Assembly: GCA_002869305.1 (NCBI GenBank)
Contig: PKTC01000093.1
Location: 1-10,954, forward strand
DNA from: Marinilabiliales bacterium
Lineage (GTDB): Bacteria; Bacteroidota; Bacteroidia; Bacteroidales; UBA12077
Reading direction: 5' to 3'
DNA: 10,954 bases
The position numbers were made by a program, and so were the translations under genes. How positions within the stretch are numbered: position 1 is the first letter of the stretch; each line of letters starts with the position of its first letter. Of the stretch, positions 1-6,746 are shown piece by piece. Below the pieces are notes generated by a model. It was not told the origin of the DNA. It made no database searches and was given only the letters and a program-made list of their open reading frames with translations.

Positions 1-437
1 ACGCTGTTGTAAACTTATTTACATCTTTCGGTTTTTTTGACAAGGAGGAAGAAAATATTCAAGTTATAAAAGAAATTCATAAGGTATTGAAGCCAGGAGG
101 TAAATTTCTTCTTGACTTTGAGAATAAGTTTTTCTTTGTTTATAATGATGTGTTCAAGCATGAAAAAGAATGGAAAGAAGTTGATGAGATGACAAAGATT
201 CTTTTGGAAAATAAATATGATGTTATCAATGAACGTGAAATATTTTCAGCCAAATTTTATGTAAATGAAGAGTTAGTCGATGAAGTTGGATATAATATAA
301 GACTATATAGTTATCCGGAAATTAAAAGAATTCTTGAAGACAATGGTTTTGAGATTTTAAATCATTGGGGTGACTATTCTTCGAACGTTTTTTCTGTAAA
401 AAGTAAGCGACTAATTATTTTAGCGCAAAAAGTTTAG
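1..437 (+). CDS. Class I SAM-dependent methyltransferase, C-terminal part (5' truncated by window edge)
   Basis: The open frame begins at base 3 and continues without a stop from the left edge, so the gene starts outside the window; the TTG at 87 is an internal codon, not the start. The visible 144 residues begin with AVVNLFTSFGFF, the usual post-motif region of Rossmann-fold methyltransferases (acidic motif II just lost at the edge). Then comes an amphipathic helix and LKPGGKFLLDF, the classic motif III (LxPGG) before a beta strand. The C-terminal part (RLYSYPEIKRILEDNGFEI, then RLIILAQK) is the typical helix and final antiparallel hairpin. It should transfer a methyl group from S-adenosylmethionine. 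The substrate cannot be inferred, and the SAM-binding glycine motif I is outside the window. Transcription is convergent with the AraC-type gene, with a hairpin between them. Confidence 0.88.
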   Translation, partial: AVVNLFTSFGFFDKEEENIQVIKEIHKVLKPGGKFLLDFENKFFFVYNDVFKHEKEWKEVDEMTKILLENKYDVINEREIFSAKFYVNEELVDEVGYNIRLYSYPEIKRILEDNGFEILNHWGDYSSNVFSVKSKRLIILAQKV

Positions 438-446
438 GATTCAATT

Positions 447-480
447 AGTAAGGCGAAGAATTTAGGTTCTTTGCCTTATT
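447..480. terminator. Hairpin terminator between convergent genes
   Basis: The left arm AAGGCGAAGAA (450-460) pairs with the right arm TTCTTTGCCTT (467-477) over a 6-nt loop, with one G-U pair. Pairs at 449/478 and 447/480 can lengthen the stem. A T-rich tail follows on the plus strand. It starts 9 bases after the methyltransferase stop and lies just beyond the stop of the opposing AraC-type gene. It is best for the plus strand, since the minus-strand tail is less U-rich, but it may serve both. Confidence 0.72.
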
Positions 481-485
481 TCATT

Positions 486-1265
486 TTATCTGCTGTAATC
501 TTTAAATTGAAGAGATTTTTCTTTACCTAGATATTCGTTTAATTTTACTCCAAAAAAGTGAGTAAAAGTTTTATGTAAATGGGGAAGGTCTGTAAAACCG
601 CTGTCCATTGCTGCAATTGTAAATGACTCACCTCTTAAGATTAATTTTATTGCATCAATTAGTTTTAGCCAAAGAAGGTATTGTCTAACAGGAATTTTAA
701 CTTCTTCTTTAAACAGATGCATAAACCTGCTTTCAGATAAATAAGCTAATGAGGCAAGATCCTTAGCAGATATTTTCTTTTCTTCAAAATGCTTAATTTC
801 ATCAAAAACCTTTCTTATTCTTCTATCAATTAGAAATTTATCTGAAGGGGCCCCGCATGTTTTGAGTATTATTTCATGGTAAATATGATCTACAATCTTT
901 TTGGATAAGATCTTTGTCTTTAGGTCATTAAAATGATTTATCAAATGTTTATCGTACTCTATATTAGTAAAATAAACTTTATTATGCTTAAGTATATTGG
1001 TTCGAATATGTGCACCTATCTCAGAATCTGGGTTAAGCAATAAAATGATTGACCACGTATCTTTTGTTTCGAAGGAATGAATCCAGTCAGAATCATATAC
1101 TAAGGTATTTTGTTTAACTAATTTATTGTTAAAATACAGGATTGGCTTATGTCCAAAAGTAATAGCTATTTTTATAGCATGGTGATGATGATCCTTTGCC
1201 AGGGTGTTTTTTTCAACGATTATTATATTATCATTAACTAAATATAAAAATTGATCGTTTGCCAT
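486..1265 (-). CDS. AraC-family transcriptional regulator with N-terminal cupin-like sensor
   Basis: This 259-residue protein has the AraC layout. An N-terminal beta-rich sensing domain (about residues 5-100) carries a run of four histidines at 26-29 in a D-HHHH-A setting. A linker follows, then a C-terminal double helix-turn-helix domain at about 152-247. The first HTH (about 166-186) reads ISAKDLASLAYLSESRFMHL. The second (about 214-238) contains the family signature segment IAAMDSGFTDLPHLHKTF, followed by FGV. The pattern A..xGF.d..hl.r.Fk..fG is diagnostic of AraC/XylS DNA-binding domains. It is a single gene, convergent with the methyltransferase and 162 bp downstream of a cation-efflux gene on the same strand. 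The ligand is unknown. The histidine cluster could bind a metal, but cupin folds often have histidines there, so this is only a suggestion. Confidence 0.9.
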   Translation of the reverse strand: MANDQFLYLVNDNIIIVEKNTLAKDHHHHAIKIAITFGHKPILYFNNKLVKQNTLVYDSDWIHSFETKDTWSIILLLNPDSEIGAHIRTNILKHNKVYFTNIEYDKHLINHFNDLKTKILSKKIVDHIYHEIILKTCGAPSDKFLIDRRIRKVFDEIKHFEEKKISAKDLASLAYLSESRFMHLFKEEVKIPVRQYLLWLKLIDAIKLILRGESFTIAAMDSGFTDLPHLHKTFTHFFGVKLNEYLGKEKSLQFKDYSR

Positions 1266-1283
1266 AAAAACTGTATTACCAAG

Positions 1284-1327
1284 CTAAAGTATTAAGAAAG
1301 TCTGAAAATTCCATTAACGATATCTTG
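1284..1327 (-). promoter_or_regulatory. Possible promoter of the AraC-type gene, with a half site of the Crp/Fnr-like motif
   Basis: On the minus strand, TACTTTAG (1291 to 1284) is a one-mismatch match to the Bacteroidota -7 element TAnnTTTG, 18 bases before the start codon. At the same 22-bp spacing found for the other sites in this window lies CAAGA-TATC-GTTAA (1327 to 1314). Only its proximal half fits TTGAY-N4-RTYAA. No clear -33 TTG is seen. This is a weak candidate. Confidence 0.25.
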
Positions 1328-1427
1328 ATGATTAAACTTTTATTAATTCCAAACTTCAGGTTTGTGATCTTATAGAGTTGATCCCTTATTTTTTATATTT
1401 TTTTGTGATATGATTACATCAACAGAA

Positions 1428-2309
1428 TTATTTTATTGGATCTACATGAATTGTAGATTCTATGTGCAATTCGTTTTTTATTCTTTTTTGAATAAGAACG
1501 GTCAGTTTATGCGATTCATCCACGGACGTGTGTTTATCCATATTAATATGAAATGTAAGTTCGGTATGAGTTACATAATTATGTAGATGAAAATGATGCG
1601 GATGCAAATCTTTTTCAGAAACCTTATCAATAATTAACTTTATTTTGTCAAGCAATTCCTTGTTAGGACTTTCTCCAAGTATTTTCGTTATACTGTCTTG
1701 TAGTATTTTATAAACAGCATAGAAAAGCATTAACGAGATTATAATACCTAATACACTGTCAATCCACCAAAAATAATTCTTTAGAAATAGCCCAATAAGT
1801 ACTATAACAGAAGATAACGCATCACTTCTATGGTGCCAACCATCAGCTTTTATAGCAATGTTATTTGTTTTTTTACCTAAATAGAAAGCGTATTGTGCTA
1901 AACCCTCTTTTATTAATATGGATAATATGGTTACTACAATGGCTATTGTTCCAAAGTTTGCAGATTCCCCTTCGGTAAATTGAACGATTGACTCTTTTAA
2001 AATTTCATATGCAATAATGCCTAATAAAAAACCTATAAAAATCGATATGACATATTCCCATCTACCATGTCCAAATGGATGCAAATTATCGGGCTTTTTA
2101 CGTGATAGCTTAGTTCCTATAATTAAGAAAACTGAACTTGCCGAGTCTGATAATGTATGCCACGCATCTGCAACTAGAGCTACTGAGCCAGAGATAATTC
2201 CAGCCCAGAGCTTCAAAGCAAATAATATTAAATTGAAAATTATTGATATTATTCCTTCTAAATATCCAGCATTTGTTTTTTTCATAGTAATCGCATTAAC
2301 AAAGTCCAT
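1428..2309 (-). CDS. Cation diffusion facilitator (CDF) family divalent-metal efflux transporter
   Basis: This 293-residue inner-membrane protein has about six hydrophobic segments (roughly 18-38, 42-65, 85-103, 119-139, 162-178, 181-203) and a cytoplasmic C-terminal domain. Metal-site motifs are visible. In TM2, ADAWHTLSD gives H51-x3-D55; in TM5, ADGWHHRSD gives H159-x3-D163. The HxxxD/HxxxD pair is the zinc-type (ZitB/YiiP-like) arrangement, rather than the DxxxD of FieF-type sites. HPFGHGRWE (77-85) is a conserved CDF loop. The C-terminal domain is rich in histidine (HPHHFHLHNYVTH, 236-248, and more up to 288), as expected for the dimerising metal-sensing domain. Family members exchange protons for Zn or similar ions. 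The start at 2309 overlaps the upstream gene by 14 bp; ATG 2285 would instead leave a 10-bp gap. It is probably co-transcribed with the transglutaminase-like gene. Confidence 0.93.
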   Translation of the reverse strand: MDFVNAITMKKTNAGYLEGIISIIFNLILFALKLWAGIISGSVALVADAWHTLSDSASSVFLIIGTKLSRKKPDNLHPFGHGRWEYVISIFIGFLLGIIAYEILKESIVQFTEGESANFGTIAIVVTILSILIKEGLAQYAFYLGKKTNNIAIKADGWHHRSDALSSVIVLIGLFLKNYFWWIDSVLGIIISLMLFYAVYKILQDSITKILGESPNKELLDKIKLIIDKVSEKDLHPHHFHLHNYVTHTELTFHINMDKHTSVDESHKLTVLIQKRIKNELHIESTIHVDPIK

Positions 2310-3009
2310 TCATATATGAATTTCTTAAGTCAGAAACTCTTTTATTAATTTTTGGAAAAATTATATATTTAATTATTAATTCTTTAACAAAGTTAACTTT
2401 ATTATGGTATAGTTCAGAAAATAAATAATCAGAAGGATCATTCCAAACGCCTTGATCTTCTGCAACAGCATCCATTTGTACAAATTTCTCTTCATCTATA
2501 TCAAATGCACTACTTGATTCACCCGAAGAGCATGCAACGGAAAAGCCAGTATCCCAATTTCTATTTTTTAACTCTTTTCTTGCTGCCTGGTAATAAGTCT
2601 CATCGTTGATATAAGAGTCGATATTTCTCCATTTATCTTCAATAAATACTTCAACCCAGCCATGAGACAGTTTAGATGGTAATAGTTTATAGGCTATTCC
2701 TTTGAATAATCCCCTCTGGATTTCCTTGTTAATTAGTGAAAAATGCATTCGCACAGGTATGTCTATAGATTTGCAAAGAGCAAAAAGTAAAACTCCTTTG
2801 TTATTGCAAGCTCCCAATTTCTTGTTAATTATATCTGACGCAGACATATAATCAACCTCGGTTACAAATCCGAATTTAATTTCATCTCTGACATAATAGA
2901 AAAGATTTTCAATTTTTTGTCTATCTGTTTTAGCTCCTTTTGTTAAATTGTAAGCTGTTTCCTTAACTAACGGGTGATTATAATCAGCCAAATTCATTTG
3001 TGTTTTCAT
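2296..3009 (-). CDS. Transglutaminase-like (papain-fold) domain protein
   Basis: This 237-residue protein has no signal peptide and a transglutaminase-like core. The helix after GACNNKGVLLFAL places the catalytic cysteine at C68. LSHGWVEVFIEDKWRNID places His at H116 and Asp at D131, giving the Cys-His-Asp triad in the family's order and spacing. The upstream segment (about 25-66), with the YVRDEI pattern, is the normal lead-in helix. The C-terminal 100 residues are unusual, with a serine-rich patch around 160-168 and a basic amphipathic end. Family members act as proteases, transamidases or peptide N-glycanase-like enzymes; the substrate here is unknown. The gene overlaps the CDF transporter downstream (shared bases 2296-2309), so the two are probably translated from one message, although no functional link between these families is established. 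Confidence 0.85.
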   Translation of the reverse strand: MKTQMNLADYNHPLVKETAYNLTKGAKTDRQKIENLFYYVRDEIKFGFVTEVDYMSASDIINKKLGACNNKGVLLFALCKSIDIPVRMHFSLINKEIQRGLFKGIAYKLLPSKLSHGWVEVFIEDKWRNIDSYINDETYYQAARKELKNRNWDTGFSVACSSGESSSAFDIDEEKFVQMDAVAEDQGVWNDPSDYLFSELYHNKVNFVKELIIKYIIFPKINKRVSDLRNSYMNGLC

Positions 3010-3033
3010 AATAATTTAGTTTTAAATTTGAAA

Positions 3034-3041
3034 CAAAACTA
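3034..3041 (-). promoter_or_regulatory. Putative -7 element for the transglutaminase-CDF pair
   Basis: The minus strand reads TAGTTTTG here, an exact match to the Bacteroidota -7 consensus TAnnTTTG, 24 bases before the start codon. No convincing -33 TTG lies at the usual distance. The Crp/Fnr-like palindrome found elsewhere in the window is also absent at the equivalent position, so this pair looks independent of that control. Confidence 0.45.
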
Positions 3042-3117
3042 TAGGCTGCAATCTTTTTCGACTTGTATAAACCTGCTAAACTTATTTAGAAACGTGTGGA
3101 TCATTAATTATAAAAGT

Positions 3118-3147
3118 TGAAAAAAAAGGCTGCAAGATACAGCCTTT
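3118..3147 (-). terminator. Rho-independent terminator of the lipoprotein-GNAT-DGC operon
   Basis: On the minus strand, AAAGGCTG (3147 to 3140) pairs perfectly with CAGCCTTT (3132 to 3125) over a 7-nt loop. A run of seven T residues ending the right arm continues into TCAAC. It lies 13 bases past the stop codon of the DGC-domain gene. This is the clearest intrinsic terminator in the window, and it insulates the operon from the transglutaminase promoter just downstream. Confidence 0.88.
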
Positions 3148-3160
3148 CTAACTTAACAAT

Positions 3161-3529
3161 TTAGATCAATTGAAGTTTTTCAACTTCCTGGTAAAGCTTT
3201 TTTATTTGCTCCATTGTGGTCGAGGTATTATTTTTCTCGCATCCCAAATCAGTTATTCGGAGATAGCCGAATTCGTTAATCCCGGAACTTAGCATAATTT
3301 TTTTACCGCAATCAACATTACATCCGTCAATTACTAGGATATCATTTGTGCTAAAATCTTGTATTTTTTCTGTGCTGCATGATGCAATTAATGCAAGACA
3401 ACTCATTTTACGATTGGAATTTTGCGTTATTAATCTTGCAATTTTATCTGATATTAATCCAACATCCGCTGCTCCTGAACAGGAGACTACTATTTTGCTT
3501 TTGCCACAGTTGCAGTTATTTGTGCTCAT
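3161..3529 (-). CDS. DGC-domain putative zinc-binding protein
   Basis: This 122-residue cytoplasmic protein is rich in cysteine. The naming motif D68-G69-C70 lies in VIDGCNVDCGKK, with a second cysteine at C74. Other cysteines are C6 and C8 near the N terminus, C17 (VSCSGAADVG), C44, C51 and C97 (DLGCEK). This pattern matches the DGC domain family (Pfam PF08859), described as putative zinc-binding; no biochemical role is established. The length is typical. It is the last gene of a three-gene minus-strand unit, 42 bp after the GNAT gene and directly before a strong terminator. The N-terminal CNCG could add a metal ligand pair. Family membership is fairly sure; the function is unknown. Confidence 0.85.
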   Translation of the reverse strand: MSTNNCNCGKSKIVVSCSGAADVGLISDKIARLITQNSNRKMSCLALIASCSTEKIQDFSTNDILVIDGCNVDCGKKIMLSSGINEFGYLRITDLGCEKNNTSTTMEQIKKLYQEVEKLQLI

Positions 3530-3571
3530 AGTGTTAATTTTATTTTATTAAATTGAAGAAAGTCTTTTTAT

Positions 3572-3979
3572 TTACCAGTACTTCTCCATTTCCATTCCTG
3601 GGGCATCTTCCTTTCTTTTTGAAAATCCTAGTTTTTCATAAAATCCCGCTTTATCTCTTGCAGAGAATAACTGAATGTCACGAACTTTGTGCTGCTTGCA
3701 TTTAGCGAGCAATTTATCCATCACAAATTTACCAATTCCATGTCCCTGCAATTCGGGTAGGACAATTACATCAAGTATCAAAGCATGGACAAGTCCATCG
3801 CTAATAATGCGGCCAAACCCAACCAGTTTAACATCATAGTAAACAGAAATGGAATACCACGAATTTTTAAGTGCTACATATAGCTGGTCCTTGCTTAATT
3901 CATATTTTTTATTCCAGCCCGTAGTTTCGAATAACTCGAAAAAATTGTCGGGAGATGGTGTTTTTTCTGAGTATTTCAT
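3572..3979 (-). CDS. GNAT family N-acetyltransferase
   Basis: This 135-residue protein has a single GNAT fold. Motif A is clear: a hydrophobic strand ILDVIVLPEL followed by the acetyl-CoA pyrophosphate loop Q78-G-H-G-I-G83 and its helix (KFVMDKLLAKC). Motif B is AGFYEKLGF (111-119), the usual family end, followed by a short strand (GMEMEKYW). It should transfer an acetyl group from acetyl-CoA to an amine. It resembles small-molecule acetyltransferases, but the substrate is not evident. It lies 14 bp after the lipoprotein gene and 42 bp before the DGC-domain gene in one transcription unit. No signal peptide is seen. The start at 3979 is the only one that keeps the whole N-terminal strand. Confidence 0.92.
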   Translation of the reverse strand: MKYSEKTPSPDNFFELFETTGWNKKYELSKDQLYVALKNSWYSISVYYDVKLVGFGRIISDGLVHALILDVIVLPELQGHGIGKFVMDKLLAKCKQHKVRDIQLFSARDKAGFYEKLGFSKRKEDAPGMEMEKYW

Positions 3980-3993
3980 TCTAATTTCAAATC

Positions 3994-4950
3994 TTAATTT
4001 AGTTCATATTTTAAAATAATAACTTCGTGTAGTTTGGATGGGTCTGCAATTGTGTATTGTTCCCAATCAACATTGTTAAGCTGGCTTGTAGCTAAACAAT
4101 ACAGATTATTCGAAACAATCACATGGGTAGTTGGAACATCGAAATGCGGATTATCCTGATCTATGATTTTTGCACGTGTTATTTGAGTTTGTGTATGATC
4201 CAGGTAGTAGCGTACTATCTTTGTATTATGAATATCATCCAGGTAATTTTGGATTCCGATTAGGCTATTCTGGTACATTTTAAGTCCATCTAAATCTTTC
4301 GAGTCAATTGTGTTATTTACTTCATTTACGATTTCTCTGCTTTTAATATTTAATACCCTAATTCCCTTTTCATAAGAGGCTATATATAGATACTTTTCAT
4401 TGGGAGAAATAGTTATACCATTCGGATATTCAATTTCATTTCCTTCATAAAAAAGCTCTATAGAATCAGATATTGCATTAATTTTATAAATATGCTGGTT
4501 GTTTGAATCGGTAAAATAGGCATTCCCTAAACGATCTATCACAAGATCGTTTAACAATTGTTGCATTGTGTCAGGGAAGTTATATTCCTTAATTAATTTA
4601 CCAAGATCAATATCGAATTTGAAAACAGACGAATAAGTCTTTCCATCTACTTTCATATTTCCACAAGCCCACAAATGGTTTCGTTTTTGATCAACTATCA
4701 TCCCTAAAAAGCGCCTATTAAATCGGGTAGAGGGAATAAAATCTTCAGACTTACAAGTAACCGCATTAATTTGTACAATCTTGGTTTTAAGAATACTACT
4801 TACAAAAAAGTAATCTGATTTTTCAGAGTAAGTAATTCCTTCAGGGATAAGATCTTGTTCGTTTATTGTATATGCAATCTCACCCTCTTGCATTTCGTTA
4901 CATGAAATGAATAAAACAATACTCAAAATAGAAATCAAACATTTTTTCAT
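3994..4950 (-). CDS. SMP-30/gluconolactonase-like beta-propeller lipoprotein
   Basis: This 318-residue exported protein starts with MKKCLISILSIVLFISC, a lipoprotein signal peptide with the lipidated cysteine predicted at C17 (F-I-S-C is a slightly relaxed lipobox). The rest looks like a six-bladed propeller of the SMP-30/gluconolactonase/LRE type. IPEGITYS carries E37, NDLVID carries N134-D135, YPNGITISPNEKYLYIA carries N177, and LDGLKMY carries D221. These match in order the divalent-metal ligands of SMP-30-like lactonases (Glu, Asn, Asn, Asp). It may hydrolyse a sugar lactone or bind a ligand in the envelope; the substrate is unknown. It is the first gene of the unit with the GNAT and DGC genes, and is divergent from the patatin-like gene across a shared palindrome. 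Its leader would be about 95 nt, longer than for the other genes. Confidence 0.85.
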   Translation of the reverse strand: MKKCLISILSIVLFISCNEMQEGEIAYTINEQDLIPEGITYSEKSDYFFVSSILKTKIVQINAVTCKSEDFIPSTRFNRRFLGMIVDQKRNHLWACGNMKVDGKTYSSVFKFDIDLGKLIKEYNFPDTMQQLLNDLVIDRLGNAYFTDSNNQHIYKINAISDSIELFYEGNEIEYPNGITISPNEKYLYIASYEKGIRVLNIKSREIVNEVNNTIDSKDLDGLKMYQNSLIGIQNYLDDIHNTKIVRYYLDHTQTQITRAKIIDQDNPHFDVPTTHVIVSNNLYCLATSQLNNVDWEQYTIADPSKLHEVIILKYELN

Positions 4951-5052
4951 AAAAAAAACTATTAGTTTTCAAATTCAAATACGGTATCCATATCCACAAC
5001 TAAGACTTTTTTAATCTCTATCATTTATTTACAGCAAAATAATATGCCGTAG

Positions 5053-5096
5053 CAAACTAATTCAATTTATAGAATTATAAAATTGACGAAAGTTAA
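5053..5096 (-). promoter_or_regulatory. Putative Crp/Fnr-type activated promoter of the lipoprotein operon
   Basis: The palindrome TTGAC-GAAA-GTTAA (5083-5096) is followed, on the minus strand, by 22 bp and then TTAGTTTG (5060 to 5053), a one-mismatch -7 element. The spacing equals that of the five other promoters of this type. The distance to the start codon (about 100 bases) is long, so this side of the palindrome is less certain than the plus-strand side. Confidence 0.45.
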
Positions 5097-5126
5097 TTTT
5101 TTTATCATAGAGGGTAATTAATTTAG
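5083..5126 (+). promoter_or_regulatory. Putative Crp/Fnr-type activated promoter of the patatin-like gene
   Basis: TTGAC-GAAA-GTTAA (5083-5096) lies in a longer A/T-symmetric context (5079-5100). After 22 bp comes TAATTTAG (5119-5126), a one-mismatch -7 element. Centre-to-centre spacing is 33 bp, which would put the palindrome near -41, as in class II CRP/FNR promoters. Sixteen bases (5082-5097) match the crp-like gene's own site at 15 of 16 positions. Confidence 0.6.
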
Positions 5127-5165
5127 CGACTTACAACAATTAGTTTTAACAAAACTTTGATAATA

Positions 5166-6026
5166 ATGAAAGATGTTGCTATTGCTGGAACTTCGGGAGG
5201 ATATAGAAGTGTTTTTATTCAAGGTGTTTTATCAGCCTTCGAGGAAAAGTGTTTTTTTGCAAATGCATACGGTTCGTGTTCTTCTTCGGCAATGGTAATT
5301 GCATTGGCAACTGTAAAAAAACTTAAGAATCTACCACTAAAAATTTGGTATGATGGATATAAGTTGTCGCAACAAGAGAATAGGAGTCAAAGTGATGCTG
5401 CCCTTTTTGCAATCGATTCAATATATCCTATGGTTGAAAAAGAAATATTTGATACAGCAAATAGATTTTTGGTAAACACGAGTTATGTAAAATCAAGAGA
5501 CGCAGCATTAGTTACTCAGTCATCCATGTCAAGAAGATTGGGGCAAAAGTTACTAATAGAAGCTTCAAAGAAAGTGAGCAATTGGAGAGATGAAAACCTT
5601 GAATTACATTTATTTGATACTCATTCGTGTGAAACAACTCAATTGATCACGGATCAAAACTTAAAAGATGTTTTATACGCGACAACCAGAATGCTCCATG
5701 CATGGCATTTGCCAGCTTACATTAACGGTAAGCCATATCTTGATGGAAGTTATACTTCATTATGCCCTGCTGTCGAATTAACAAAATTAGGATACAGTCG
5801 GGTTATATGTATCAGCACAGAACATGATTTTACACCACTTGATTTATTCTCCAATAAAAGTATACCTCTTAAAATGAATCATTCGGAAATAATCTTTATT
5901 AAACACGATCATAATTTATCAGTCATGGGAGTGGATTATTATAAGGCTACTGAAGCAGGCTTAAAGAATGCCTATTTGCATGGTATTGATAAAGGACTTA
6001 GATTCATTGATTGTTTCAATCAGTAG
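5166..6026 (+). CDS. Divergent patatin-like phospholipase family protein
   Basis: The ATG at 5166 gives 286 residues; a TTG nine bases upstream (5157) is in frame but is a poorer start. The patatin fold is suggested by three segments. The N-terminal oxyanion loop is VAIAGTSGGYRSVFIQGVL, in place of the usual GGGxRG. The nucleophile elbow is AYGSCSSSAMVIAL (about 34-47), in place of GxSxG; S39 is the likely nucleophile if SCSSSA aligns with GTSAGA. The Asp motif is INGKPYLDGSYTSLCP, with D193 (DGS rather than DGG/DGA), followed by AVELTKLGYSRVICIST, a typical patatin strand. Patatins are lipid acyl hydrolases with a Ser-Asp dyad. The degenerate glycines make activity uncertain. No signal peptide is seen. 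It is convergent with the Crp/Fnr gene, and both genes carry nearly identical upstream operators. Confidence 0.75.
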   Translation: MKDVAIAGTSGGYRSVFIQGVLSAFEEKCFFANAYGSCSSSAMVIALATVKKLKNLPLKIWYDGYKLSQQENRSQSDAALFAIDSIYPMVEKEIFDTANRFLVNTSYVKSRDAALVTQSSMSRRLGQKLLIEASKKVSNWRDENLELHLFDTHSCETTQLITDQNLKDVLYATTRMLHAWHLPAYINGKPYLDGSYTSLCPAVELTKLGYSRVICISTEHDFTPLDLFSNKSIPLKMNHSEIIFIKHDHNLSVMGVDYYKATEAGLKNAYLHGIDKGLRFIDCFNQ

Positions 6027-6058
6027 ATAGTTTCTTTAAAATGTATTTCCCTTAATGC

Positions 6059-6661
6059 TTAAGAGTTGGTTTTTTTATCTTTAAGGATAGTTCTTTTCCT
6101 TATTCTACTTAGTGACTCAGGTGTTATACCTAAAAATGAAGCGATGTAATATTGATTTACATTTAAAAATAGTTCTTTATTTGATGAGATTAGATCTGAG
6201 TATCTTTCCTCTGGAGATTGCGCGATAAATGAATAAATAATGTTCTGAGCAGAAATAAGTTCTTGTTCTATTGCTATATGTGCAATGCGTTCCAGACTAG
6301 AAAAACGATTTACCAAATCTAAGAGCAGCGCTTTACTAAAATGCACAACAACAGTATCCTCAATTGCCTGATAATTTTCGATGATGGGTACTTCGTGCCT
6401 GTAACTTTCAACTGATCGGATAAAATCTCCTTTGGTATAAAAAAATGCAGTTTTCTCATATCCGTCCATATTATAATAAAGTCGAATACAACCATTTAGT
6501 ACAAAATACATCGAATTAAAAATTTCTCCTTCTTTTACGACTATTTCATTCTTTTTTAAGGTTTCAAATCGAATACCACTTTTTAATTCTCTTATGTAAT
6601 TAACTTCTTTTTTGCTTAATGCTGCGTATTGATTAAGAAGTTGAATAAACTGTTCAAACAT
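6059..6661 (-). CDS. Crp/Fnr-family transcriptional regulator
   Basis: ATG 6661 gives 200 residues; the frame extends four codons to a TTG at 6673, but the ATG is preferred. An N-terminal cyclic-nucleotide-binding-like beta roll (about 28-120) includes VVKEGEIFNSMYFVLNGCIRL and FYTKGDF. The conserved phosphate-binding cassette with its Arg-Ala/Ser of true cAMP receptors is not recognisable, and there is no N-terminal cysteine cluster for an Fe-S centre. A different or no small ligand is therefore likely. After the dimer helix (about 115-145), the winged-helix HTH is at 168-190 (NQYYIASFLGITPESLSRIRKR region). E182, S185 and R186 form E-x-x-S-R, the FNR-type recognition helix that contacts TTGA half sites. 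A TTGAC-N4-GTTAA site precedes its own gene, suggesting autoregulation. It lies 85 bp downstream of the HAD gene, so read-through is possible. Confidence 0.92.
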   Translation of the reverse strand: MFEQFIQLLNQYAALSKKEVNYIRELKSGIRFETLKKNEIVVKEGEIFNSMYFVLNGCIRLYYNMDGYEKTAFFYTKGDFIRSVESYRHEVPIIENYQAIEDTVVVHFSKALLLDLVNRFSSLERIAHIAIEQELISAQNIIYSFIAQSPEERYSDLISSNKELFLNVNQYYIASFLGITPESLSRIRKRTILKDKKTNS

Positions 6662-6682
6662 GATTTTATACAATTTTTAATG

Positions 6683-6726
6683 TAAAGCTATTTGATTTAA
6701 ATAAATGTTTTATTGACGAATGTTAA
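6683..6726 (-). promoter_or_regulatory. Putative autoregulated promoter of the crp/fnr-like gene
   Basis: The palindrome is 6713-6726 (plus-strand reading TTGAC-GAAT-GTTAA). On the minus strand it is followed after exactly 22 bp by TAGCTTTA (6690 to 6683), one mismatch from TAnnTTTG, and then by the ATG 22 bases later. The site lies upstream of a regulator with an FNR-type recognition helix. Confidence 0.6.
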
Positions 6727-6746
6727 TAATTGTTGCAGATATCTTG

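Noticed and set aside
1350..1364. CAAAC-ttcag-GTTTG inverted repeat between the CDF and AraC-type genes as a terminator
   Set aside because: The stem is only 5 bp and no T-run follows on either strand.
2017..2319. Plus-strand open frame of 100 codons
   Set aside because: It lies antisense to the well-supported CDF transporter, with no family resemblance; it is a shadow frame.
3043..3138. Repeated AGGCTGCAA at 3043 and 3127
   Set aside because: The match is only nine bases; the second copy is part of the terminator stem, and no further copies were seen.
3170..3183. TTGAA-GTTT-TTCAA palindrome resembling the regulon motif
   Set aside because: It lies in the last codons of the DGC-domain gene, has TTGAA rather than TTGAY, and has no -7 element 22 bp away on either strand; it serves as a useful negative control.
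3348..3551. Plus-strand open frame of 67 codons
   Set aside because: It is antisense to the DGC-domain gene; its composition mirrors the real cysteine-rich protein.
6008..6022. TGATTG-ttt-CAATCA hairpin at the end of the patatin-like gene as a terminator
   Set aside because: It lies inside the coding sequence, is AT-rich and weak, has a 3-base loop and no adjacent T-run.
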